Positions 1-8,229 of a stretch of 40,164 nucleotides of DNA are shown here, piece after piece. The stretch is from positions 1 to 40,164 of the forward strand of contig OMXK01000044.1 of NCBI GenBank assembly GCA_900314995.1, in the 5' to 3' direction. The translations under genes and the position numbers were made by a program. Every line of letters starts with the position of its first letter. Position 1 is the first letter of the stretch. Under the pieces are notes generated by a model. That model had not been told where the DNA came from. It made no database searches and was given only the letters and a program-made list of their open reading frames with translations. The stretch is from an uncultured Prevotella sp. Its GTDB lineage: Bacteria > Bacteroidota > Bacteroidia > Bacteroidales > Bacteroidaceae.

Positions 1-163
1 AAAAAATAATAAAGTTTAATCTAATTAAGACGCGCCAGGTAGCGAAAGCTGCCCTAAACAGCTGTTTTTAAGCCTGGACGTCAAAATTGACAGTTTACAA
101 TAGAATAATTCCTATTCTTGTCTTTAGATCCCCTTTTACCCCGATACCTATTTTTTATACGTT
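1..163. other. AT-rich leader stretch with small hairpins, no gene
   Basis: No gene is visible here. Positions 38-53 can fold as GGTAGC-GAAA-GCTGCC, a stem with one G.T pair and a GNRA loop. It is flanked by CCAGG and CCTGG, which could pair around it. A second small hairpin, GAATA/TATTC, lies near 103-117. Three TTGTCCC-like direct repeats at about 163-187 run into the start of the next ORF. The hairpins could belong to an upstream terminator or leader, but nothing here identifies a known riboswitch. Confidence 0.4.
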
Positions 164-604
164 TTGTCCCTTTGTCCCCTTGTCCCCTGTCTGACAGTGA
201 CGAATGTGAAGACTGCGGATGGGAACATCCCTAGTCATGTGGCGATTGAGAATTTGAAGCGGTTGTGCAAATGGCTGGAGCATCTAAGGGCGCTGTATAA
301 TCTGCTGTATGATGACGGGTCGCATCCGATTGTGATTAATAGCGGGTATCGCTCGGAGGAGGTGAATAGGAAGGTTGGGGGTGCGCCAAATTCAAATCAT
401 CTGACGGGGTGTGCGGCGGATATCCGGGTGTATGGGATTGAGCAGGCGATGCGGTATGCGGTGATCCTGCTGAATTATGCGGATAATACCATGCAGGAAT
501 TTGATGAACTGCTGATTGAGCGTTCGAAGAAGGGCACGTATTGGTTGCATTTCGCGGTAAGGGCGGAGGGGAATCGCCGCAAGGTTGCGTTTATGCAGAC
601 TTGA
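164..604 (+). CDS. Peptidase M15 family protein (D-Ala-D-Ala carboxypeptidase-like), start uncertain
   Basis: The 146-residue product matches the small Bacteroidetes/phage M15 zinc peptidases that cut peptidoglycan peptides. Visible signatures are the INSGYRSEEVNRKVGG segment, the H-x3-G-x2-A-x-D zinc motif (His79, Asp86) and a late LHFAV motif (His129). Family members usually start a few residues before the conserved TA-x-x-NIP segment, as here. The frame is open back to a stop at 125-127 but contains no ATG; the first candidate is TTG at 164, inside a TTGTCCC repeat, with GTG codons further in. The protein therefore either uses a non-ATG start or has lost its native 5' end. No signal peptide is visible, which fits phage- or element-borne members. 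The gene stands alone, next to a repeat block. Confidence 0.7.
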   Translation: MSLCPLVPCLTVTNVKTADGNIPSHVAIENLKRLCKWLEHLRALYNLLYDDGSHPIVINSGYRSEEVNRKVGGAPNSNHLTGCAADIRVYGIEQAMRYAVILLNYADNTMQEFDELLIERSKKGTYWLHFAVRAEGNRRKVAFMQT

Positions 605-617
605 GATTCTTTTGCTA

Positions 618-660
618 GGATCATTTGCGGCGAGGGTTTTCGTTTGGATCATTTGCGGCG
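618..660 (+). repeat. 15-bp direct repeat GGATCATTTGCGGCG
   Basis: The sequence GGATCATTTGCGGCG occurs exactly at 618-632 and again at 646-660. A partial third copy (GGATTTGCGGCG) is at 831-842. This brackets the GC-rich repeat block between the M15 gene and the esterase. Confidence 0.8.
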
Positions 661-683
661 GGGCCTCGCGCTAGGGTCAGGGC

Positions 684-717
684 CTGACGAGAAAGTCGCT
701 TTGCGACTTTACGTCAG
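684..717. other. Perfect stem-loop inside the GC-rich intergenic block
   Basis: CTGACG (684-689) pairs with CGTCAG (712-717). Inside it, AAAGTCGC and GCGACTTT form an 8-bp stem around a TTT loop. No T-tract follows, so it is not a standard intrinsic terminator. It could be a transcript-end stabiliser or part of the repeat element. Confidence 0.55.
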
Positions 718-727
718 TACCAGACCC

Positions 728-832
728 CAGTGCAAGGCGGTGCGGCAGAGGCAGGCCCAGTGCGAGGCGGTGCAGCGGGGGCAGAGCGCAGTGCGAGGCG
801 GTGCGGCGGGGGCAGAGCGCAGTGCGAGGCGG
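728..832 (+). repeat. GC-rich tandem repeat, about 31-bp unit, 3.4 copies
   Basis: Units start at 728 (30 bp, with three or four differences), 758 (31 bp), 789 (31 bp) and 820 (13-bp partial). Each starts CAGTGCGAGGCGGTGC and ends GGGGCAGAGCG. The last two full units differ at about one position. ORFs across this block (644-892 and 730-1143, plus strand) have repeat-driven composition and run antisense into the esterase gene, so I do not count them as genes. Confidence 0.85.
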
Positions 833-855
833 ATTTGCGGCGGGGGGAATGCTTC

Positions 856-2130
<1,275 letters not shown>

Positions 2131-2147
2131 TTAATATGTTGCGCCGA

Positions 2148-2188
2148 CAAAGTTACGAAATCCTTTTCTGAATTCTGCTGCAAAGGTA
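2148..2188 (-). promoter_or_regulatory. Two candidate -7 boxes for the esterase gene
   Basis: On the minus strand TAACTTTG (2148-2155) and TACCTTTG (2181-2188) both match the Bacteroidetes -7 consensus TAnnTTTG, 51 and 84 bp upstream of the esterase ATG. Either or both could be used. No clear -33 TTTG is seen at the usual spacing. Confidence 0.6.
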
Positions 2189-2285
2189 TATAAAAAAGAT
2201 AAATGGTGTTGTCTGTTGCGTTCTTTTGATTTTTCTCCCTGTTCAAATCCGCCTTTCCCCTTTCCGATTTGTTCAATTCCGTTTC

Positions 2286-4193
2286 CTATTGTTCAATTTC
2301 AATTTTGAAAGCAAGCATGGTCAGGTCGTCACTTTGCTCATAATCGCCTACAAACTGGTGGACGGCTGCAGTCATCGTCTCGATCAGCTCTTGTGGTGAG
2401 CCTTCGAAAGCAGCGACGATATCCGTGATGCGTTGCTGACCGAAGAACTGGTTATCTGCATTCTTTGCCTCTGTCAGTCCATCGGTATAAAGAAAGACGT
2501 TTACTCCGGATTTTATGTCTGCTTCCTGGTTGATGTACTGGAAGGTTGGCTTGACACCAATGGGCAGGTTCGGGATGCAGGGCAGCAGTTCGCCTTGGAC
2601 ATAAGGTGCATCATGGCCGGCATTGCAATAGCTCAGATGGCCCGTCTGAAGATCAAGTACACCTACGAACAGCGTGACGAACATAAAGTTGTCATTGCCA
2701 TCGCATATACTCTTGTTCATCGTTTCCACAATATGGTCCGGTTCGGCGGTGTGGGCAGTGACATTGCGGAAGAGCGTACGGCTGACAGCCATGACCAGAG
2801 AGGCTGGTATGCCCTTACCCGACACGTCGCCGATGCAGAAAAACAGCTTCTCATCGTGGATTAAGAAGTCGTAGAGGTCACCGCCTACGGCCTTGGCGGG
2901 CACCAGCGCAGCATAGAGTTCAATGTCTTTGCGATTGGGGAAGGCGGGGAATGTCTTAGGCAGCATCGACATCTGGATATTGTGGGCAATGTCCAATTCC
3001 CGCTCCATCGAAGCCTTCTCGGTAGTCGATGCCTTGAGATCCTCCATATACTGTTTCAGCGACTGTTGCATGCTGCCGAACGAATCACGTAACTGGGCTA
3101 CTTCGTCGTTGTGCCTGAACGTGGGCAGTGATGCGTCGAAGTTACCCTTGGCCAGCTCCTGAGCCGACTCTGACAGGAATGCCAACGGCTGAGTGGCACG
3201 GCGGATGCTCCTGGTCGTAAAGAAGAATATGACAAGGTAGCCGATGCCCATGCAGATGAGGATGATGACGGCAAGCACCTCACCCCATATAAATACAAGG
3301 TCGCGATGCTGGAACACAACCAGCGTCCAGCCTGTACCGCCTAACTGCTTGGCATTGATATAATAGGGCGTACCTTTCAGGTCCTCCATGTCAAGTTCGG
3401 CATCCACAATCTCTTTTTCGCTTTTGAGCATACTGATGTCGAGGGAGTCGGAACCGGCAATCCTGTTGCCCTTGCTGTCGATAATCTGAATGGAGAAATA
3501 AATGTCATCTTTATAAGCAATGTTGCTTTGAGCGTCAACGTAGAATTCCTTCTTGACATTTCTCATCGTTTCGTCGATGGTTACATTCAGCAGTTCATGA
3601 CTCAGGTCAACGCCATATACGCCTACTTTGCGACCCTGACGATCGAAGACGGGTACGACATAACTGCAGAACATACGGCTGTCGACAGTGTCATCGTAGT
3701 ACAAGTCTGTCAGGAAACCGTCGTCGTCACGCTCTAAGGACAGTCCTTGCTGATACCACACGCCATTGAAATAGTCGTGCTGTGGAGAACCTATCTGCCG
3801 GCTCTCAATGTGCGTACTGTCGGTGTAGTAGGCATAGGCTTCGAACCATCGGCCCTGACCTTTGAAGTAATCAGGCTCAAAGGCTGCAAAACAACCTGGG
3901 AGGCGCTTGTTGATCTTTATAATTTCCTCCAATGCGTCGAAGACATGTTCAGGACTGTCCAAATTGGCTTCAATGTCGGTACGATTATTAAATGTAACGG
4001 TCTTTGCCAATTGGAGCATGGTCTCAACATTGCCGGCAATGCCGTCGGTTACGTACTGCCCGCGCATGCTGCCGTTGCCGAGTGAGAAAATAAAGACGAA
4101 CGCGACAATGGCTGCAACGATAAGCACATTGAAGAACGATATAATTGCGATGACACGCCAAGTGATGCGGCGCGATAACTTACTCTTTTTCAT
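2286..4193 (-). CDS. Membrane sensor protein with SpoIIE/RsbU-type PP2C phosphatase domain
   Basis: The 635-residue protein has a TM helix near 12-36, an extracytoplasmic dCache-like sensor domain (about 40-295, with the segment SYVVPVFDRQGRKVGVYGVD), a second TM helix (about 300-328), a HAMP-like linker and a short coiled coil (about 330-415), and a C-terminal SpoIIE-type PP2C domain (about 420-633). Metal-binding acidic motifs are visible: GGDLYDF near 436, GDVSGKG, YTDGLTEA near 567 and QSDDLTM. Such proteins dephosphorylate anti-anti-sigma-type partners on sensing an external signal. No STAS or anti-sigma partner is encoded nearby. The gene starts 28 bp after trkA and has no promoter box of its own, so it probably belongs to the K+ operon and may react to osmotic or ionic state. 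The phosphatase class is clear; signal and partner are unknown. Confidence 0.9.
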   Translation of the reverse strand: MKKSKLSRRITWRVIAIISFFNVLIVAAIVAFVFIFSLGNGSMRGQYVTDGIAGNVETMLQLAKTVTFNNRTDIEANLDSPEHVFDALEEIIKINKRLPGCFAAFEPDYFKGQGRWFEAYAYYTDSTHIESRQIGSPQHDYFNGVWYQQGLSLERDDDGFLTDLYYDDTVDSRMFCSYVVPVFDRQGRKVGVYGVDLSHELLNVTIDETMRNVKKEFYVDAQSNIAYKDDIYFSIQIIDSKGNRIAGSDSLDISMLKSEKEIVDAELDMEDLKGTPYYINAKQLGGTGWTLVVFQHRDLVFIWGEVLAVIILICMGIGYLVIFFFTTRSIRRATQPLAFLSESAQELAKGNFDASLPTFRHNDEVAQLRDSFGSMQQSLKQYMEDLKASTTEKASMERELDIAHNIQMSMLPKTFPAFPNRKDIELYAALVPAKAVGGDLYDFLIHDEKLFFCIGDVSGKGIPASLVMAVSRTLFRNVTAHTAEPDHIVETMNKSICDGNDNFMFVTLFVGVLDLQTGHLSYCNAGHDAPYVQGELLPCIPNLPIGVKPTFQYINQEADIKSGVNVFLYTDGLTEAKNADNQFFGQQRITDIVAAFEGSPQELIETMTAAVHQFVGDYEQSDDLTMLAFKIEIEQ

Positions 4194-4221
4194 ATTCAGA
4201 ATTCATAACCGAGATTTACAA

Positions 4222-4908
4222 TTACAATAGCCGGCATAGTTTTCGGAAGTCCGATTCCTTGCCGTAGCATACTAGTACGTCATCGGGTTCCAATGGCTGA
4301 CTGTCTTCTGTGGTGTTGACAACGACAGAGGCATTATACTCGATGCCTATGAAATTCTGCACCTTCTTCTTTTTCTTGACGGCAATGATTTTCAGATGAT
4401 ATTCCTCGTAGAGATGAAGGTCGTTGGCGTGGAGTCCGATGAATTTCTCAGGGATGTAGAATTTGTATACGCAATAGGTGTCATCTACACGGAAGAGGTC
4501 GGTCTTCACGCCCAGATCCATCTGGCGTACCAATGAGCGGGCGGCACGCTCCTCTGGAATCAATATCTTCTCGATGTCGAACGCCTGCAGAATGCTCTTG
4601 TGCACATAGTCGTTGGCACGCGCATAGATATGATTAACCCCCTGTTTCTTCAACAGCGCAACCACACGGACGGAGGCTCCCAGATTGCTGCCAATCGCCA
4701 CGATGACGACATCGACTTTCTTCAGCGGCAGTACGTTCAGAGCCAGCTCGTCGCAGGCATCAATCTGAAACGCGGCATCACAGATGTCCTTCACTCTCTC
4801 TACACGGCTGGCGTCACTGTCGGCGGCAATGACCTCATGGCCTAGGGCAGACATTTCGTCTGCCAGCACCCTGCCGTATGTTCCTAATCCGATAATAATA
4901 CACTTCAT
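4222..4908 (-). CDS. trkA: K+ uptake regulatory subunit (TrkA/KtrA, RCK domains)
   Basis: The 228-residue cytosolic protein has an N-terminal Rossmann RCK_N domain with the nucleotide-binding GLGTYG motif (about 7-12) and an acidic end to beta-2 (ADSD). A C-terminal RCK_C domain spans about 140-225. A single RCK_N-RCK_C unit is the KtrA size, half of the duplicated E. coli TrkA. It gates the TrkH/KtrB pore in response to bound nucleotides. Its ATG overlaps the trkH stop by 4 bp (ATGA), so the two are translationally coupled. Confidence 0.93.
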   Translation of the reverse strand: MKCIIIGLGTYGRVLADEMSALGHEVIAADSDASRVERVKDICDAAFQIDACDELALNVLPLKKVDVVIVAIGSNLGASVRVVALLKKQGVNHIYARANDYVHKSILQAFDIEKILIPEERAARSLVRQMDLGVKTDLFRVDDTYCVYKFYIPEKFIGLHANDLHLYEEYHLKIIAVKKKKKVQNFIGIEYNASVVVNTTEDSQPLEPDDVLVCYGKESDFRKLCRLL

Positions 4909-6746
4909 GATATGGTGATATTGTCTTGGGGTAATTTATAATTCTGGTTCTTATACTGTTTCAGCAGACCCTGTGCCATCGTCACCAAGCCCACACGACC
5001 TATGAACATCAGCACCACAATCAGCGCTTTGCTGGTGTCGTGCAACTCAGGGGTGAGGCCTAATGACGAACCTACCGTCGCGAAGGCTGACACGCACTCG
5101 AAGACGATGGCCTTCAAGGGCTGATTCGGTTCGGTGAGGGTGATGAGGAATATAAAGATGCCCAGCACAATGAGACTGACGAAGACTGCAGCATTGGCAC
5201 GACGGATAGAATCTGATGACAGTTCACGTCCTGCAAATTCCACACGGGTGGTGCCGTGGATAATAGCACGGATATTGAGGAAGGCTACGGCAAAGGCGTT
5301 GACCTTCACACCACCAGCCGTTGACTGCGATGCACCGCCTATCCACATCAATACCGTGTAGATGAAGACAGACTGGATGCACATGTGGTTGAGGTTCACG
5401 CTGATGAATCCTGCTGTACGAGGACTGACGGCGTTGAAAAACGCCTGAGTCAGTTTCTCATGTATCGGCATCCCTGCGAAAGTATTGTTCCACTCAAAGA
5501 ATGCGATGAGCACTGTGCCGATGACAATCAGCAGGGTGGTGGTTCGCAGCACGATCTTCGTGTTCAAGTCGAACAGGTTGGGAATGTTCAGACTGGCGTA
5601 GCGATGGCCATTGATCCATTTCCATAGCACTTTAGCATGTCTCGAGACAGCAGCCTTCAAATTGACCAGCACGGGATAGCCGATACCACCAAAGATTATC
5701 AGCAGCGCAAGAATGATATAGAGGCAGCTGTGACCTTCCATCAGCACGGGAGCGCTCATACCGTCCTGATAGTTGGAGAAGCCGCCATTGCAGAAAGCTG
5801 AAACTGCATGAAACACACTGAAGAACAACTCATGCCTGAGATCCAGGCCTATCGTGCCGTGAATATTCAGGAAAATCATCACTGCCCCTGCAAGTTCCAG
5901 AAATGCCGTGAAGCCAATGATGTTGAGCAACGTGGACCATAGTGAGGCCAGTGATTTTGAACTCACCATGTCTTGCACCTGCATCTGGTTGTAGATGCTC
6001 GTGTTCCCCATGAAGAAGAGGGCGAAGAAGCTGGTGATGGTCATCACGCCCAGTCCGCCCACCTGGATAAGCAGCATGACTATCAGTTGTCCCAAGCAGG
6101 TAAACGTGCTGGGCACGTCAATGGTCGTGAGTCCTGTCACGCAAACTGCACTGGTAGCCGTGAACAGCGAGTCTATCCAAGAGAGGTGGACACCATGTTG
6201 AATACAGCGAGGCATCAGCAGCATACCAGAGCCTACCATGATGATGAACAGGAAACTGACGGCCATCATCAGGGCGGGGTTAGACTTTCTGCCCAGAGAG
6301 GTGATGACAGCATCGGACAGTTCGATGAAGGAGATCAATAACAATATCAACAGGTATATCGTCTTGTTCTCCAGTATCTTTATCAGACCGGTATCGTCGT
6401 TTATGCCGAGGAGATAGAGGATGATAGGAATCAGTGTAAGCGTCAGCAGTCCGTTGATGATCCATCCCAAGAAACTATAAGCAGATTTCCTCTGCCCGGG
6501 TTTCGCCAGGAGCAGATGACAGACACGCTCAAGCAGGAACATGTTCCAAGCCCAGAGAAAAACCAAGTCAAACTCGCTTTTCAGCCGTTCCGACAACTCA
6601 AACCCCATTTCCAGAACAGCACCTACGATCACACACAGGGCACCAACATTAGCCATAAAGCCAGTGACCTTTAGTGCCATGTTGATACATGGTGCCACAT
6701 ACTTTTTATGATAGAGCCTATAGTGTTGGGGCCTGATTCTCTCCAT
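4905..6746 (-). CDS. trkH: TrkH/KtrB-family potassium transporter
   Basis: The protein is 613 residues from the ATG at 6746, a polytopic member of the SKT superfamily. The four pore-loop filter segments can be read in order: AVCVTGLTTID, AFCNGGFSNY, SPRTAGFISV and AFATVGSSLGLT, each with its conserved glycine. About 150 extra N-terminal residues carrying several TM helices precede the core, as in many Bacteroidetes homologs. The open frame extends to a TTG at 6767, but that codon lies inside the promoter -7 box, so the ATG at 6746 is preferred. It takes up K+ with TrkA as regulatory subunit. It heads the operon trkH-trkA-phosphatase. Confidence 0.93.
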   Translation of the reverse strand: MERIRPQHYRLYHKKYVAPCINMALKVTGFMANVGALCVIVGAVLEMGFELSERLKSEFDLVFLWAWNMFLLERVCHLLLAKPGQRKSAYSFLGWIINGLLTLTLIPIILYLLGINDDTGLIKILENKTIYLLILLLISFIELSDAVITSLGRKSNPALMMAVSFLFIIMVGSGMLLMPRCIQHGVHLSWIDSLFTATSAVCVTGLTTIDVPSTFTCLGQLIVMLLIQVGGLGVMTITSFFALFFMGNTSIYNQMQVQDMVSSKSLASLWSTLLNIIGFTAFLELAGAVMIFLNIHGTIGLDLRHELFFSVFHAVSAFCNGGFSNYQDGMSAPVLMEGHSCLYIILALLIIFGGIGYPVLVNLKAAVSRHAKVLWKWINGHRYASLNIPNLFDLNTKIVLRTTTLLIVIGTVLIAFFEWNNTFAGMPIHEKLTQAFFNAVSPRTAGFISVNLNHMCIQSVFIYTVLMWIGGASQSTAGGVKVNAFAVAFLNIRAIIHGTTRVEFAGRELSSDSIRRANAAVFVSLIVLGIFIFLITLTEPNQPLKAIVFECVSAFATVGSSLGLTPELHDTSKALIVVLMFIGRVGLVTMAQGLLKQYKNQNYKLPQDNITIS

Positions 6747-6764
6747 TTTTCTATAGATTTGATG

Positions 6765-6772
6765 CAAAGGTA
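6765..6772 (-). promoter_or_regulatory. -7 box of the trkH-trkA-phosphatase operon
   Basis: On the minus strand TACCTTTG matches TAnnTTTG exactly. It lies 19 bp upstream of the ATG at 6746 and overlaps the upstream TTG, which settles the start choice. It is back to back with the promoter of the K+ channel gene. Confidence 0.7.
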
Positions 6773-6814
6773 CGAAAAAAAAGAAACTTTTCCGTTTATT
6801 TAATGATTATTTTG

Positions 6815-6822
6815 TATTTTTG
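6815..6822 (+). promoter_or_regulatory. -7 box of the Kv-type channel gene
   Basis: TATTTTTG matches TAnnTTTG and sits 29 bp upstream of the ATG at 6851, divergent from the trkH promoter about 45 bp away. Confidence 0.65.
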
Positions 6823-6850
6823 CAAACGAAACGGCTGAATTTTAGTAAGT

Positions 6851-7666
6851 ATGAAGAAACCACAATGGCTTGAGAAAGAAAAGCTGTATAGCATCATGTT
6901 CGAATCGGAGCATCCGGTTGGACGTATTTTTGATATCACACTGATAATAGCTATCTCGCTGAGCATCATCATCTCATTCATCGAGACGATACCCTCGCTA
7001 GCCCGTACCTTTAAGTTGGTGCTGGAAATACTGGAGTATCTGCTGACCTTCTTCTTTACGGTAGAGTACATAGCCCGTGTCTATTGCTCACCACGACCTC
7101 GCGACTACGTGCTGAGTTTCTTTGGTGTCATCGACTTGCTATCCACATTGCCGCCTTATCTCTCTTATTTCCTGCCCCATGCGAGGTATATGATTCTGCT
7201 GCGTTCGTTCCGCTTCATCCGTATTTTCCGCATCTTCAAGTTGTTCAGCTTCATCAACGAGGGGTATATGCTGATGCGCTCGCTTCAGAAAAGTCTCACC
7301 AAGATTTCCGTTTATTTCTTGTTTGTACTGATACTGGACATCTGTTTGGGCACACTGATGTTTATGGTTGAGAACGGACAGCCCGAGACACAATTTACGG
7401 ATCTGGCCACATCGGTCTATTGGGCCATTGTCACGATGACCACTGTGGGATATGGCGACATCACGCCTGTTACTCCCCTCGGGCGATTGCTCTCGGCATT
7501 CGTCATGCTGCTGGGCTATACCATCATTGCCGTACCTACAGGAATTGTGACAGCCAACATTATTGACGAGACGAAGGAAAAACCGAAGGACGGGCACTGT
7601 CCGCGTTGTGATGCCATGGTGCGCGACGATGACCGATATTGCTCACATTGCGGAGAGAAGTTGTAG
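6851..7666 (+). CDS. Voltage-gated (Kv-like) K+ channel with C-terminal zinc ribbon
   Basis: The 271-residue six-TM channel has an S4 segment with regularly spaced arginines (LLRSFRFIRIFRIFK, about 118-132). The pore carries the K+ selectivity filter T198-VGYGD-203, followed by S6. The soluble tail ends in a four-cysteine zinc ribbon (Cys250, 253, 264, 267). The channel core is a standard prokaryotic Kv type; the zinc-ribbon tail is uncommon and may be a redox or partner-binding module. Lying divergent from the K+ uptake operon, it probably balances membrane potential or K+ efflux. The stop codon almost abuts the convergent NUDIX gene (1 bp between them). Confidence 0.92.
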   Translation: MKKPQWLEKEKLYSIMFESEHPVGRIFDITLIIAISLSIIISFIETIPSLARTFKLVLEILEYLLTFFFTVEYIARVYCSPRPRDYVLSFFGVIDLLSTLPPYLSYFLPHARYMILLRSFRFIRIFRIFKLFSFINEGYMLMRSLQKSLTKISVYFLFVLILDICLGTLMFMVENGQPETQFTDLATSVYWAIVTMTTVGYGDITPVTPLGRLLSAFVMLLGYTIIAVPTGIVTANIIDETKEKPKDGHCPRCDAMVRDDDRYCSHCGEKL

Positions 7667-7667
7667 C

Positions 7668-8183
7668 TCAATCAATTATCAATAATCTGCTGAAGAAACG
7701 TTGGAATTCACTCTCGAAGTTGGGCGTCAATACCTCTTGTCCCATTGCTTCCCTGATTTCTTGGATCGTCCAGAAACGGCCACCGTCGAGTTCGTCTTTT
7801 GAAGGCTGAATAGGGCCGTCATAGGTTGTGCGATACACGTACACTAATTCTCTTTCGCGCTTACCTTCAAACACATATTTACCCATGAACGTCGGTGTGA
7901 AATCACTGATACCAAGTTCCTCACGCACCTCTCTATGCAAGGCCTCCTCTGGCTTTTCACCATAGTCGATATGTCCCCCTACGGCTGTATCCCATTTCCC
8001 TGGCTGGATATCCTTCCACTCCGGACGTTTCTGCAGATATAAGTCACCCGAGCGGAACACATGCAGATGCACCACGGGGTGTAGCAGTCGCGAGCCATTA
8101 TGGCATTCGCCACGCGTAGCCTGTCCTATCACAGTTCCCTCTTCATCAACGATAGGGAACTTTTCTTGCTGGTTATCTTTCAT
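7668..8183 (-). CDS. NUDIX hydrolase
   Basis: The 171-residue protein has a complete Nudix box G-x5-E-x7-REVREELGI at residues 70-92. The preceding strands (PVVHLHVFRSGDLYLQKR) resemble the IPP-isomerase-like/YfcD branch, which acts on nucleoside or prenyl diphosphates. The substrate cannot be assigned. It begins 46 bp after the GH2 gene on the same strand with no promoter box of its own, so it may be cotranscribed with it. Confidence 0.9.
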   Translation of the reverse strand: MKDNQQEKFPIVDEEGTVIGQATRGECHNGSRLLHPVVHLHVFRSGDLYLQKRPEWKDIQPGKWDTAVGGHIDYGEKPEEALHREVREELGISDFTPTFMGKYVFEGKRERELVYVYRTTYDGPIQPSKDELDGGRFWTIQEIREAMGQEVLTPNFESEFQRFFSRLLIID

Positions 8184-8229
8184 CTCTCTGTCGTCTTCAA
8201 GAAGCAGTTTGGCATAACGCCCACCGAGT

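Noticed and set aside
728-832. CRISPR array
   Set aside because: Units abut with no spacers, there are no cas genes, and the repeats at 24231-24309 are likewise too short and contiguous.
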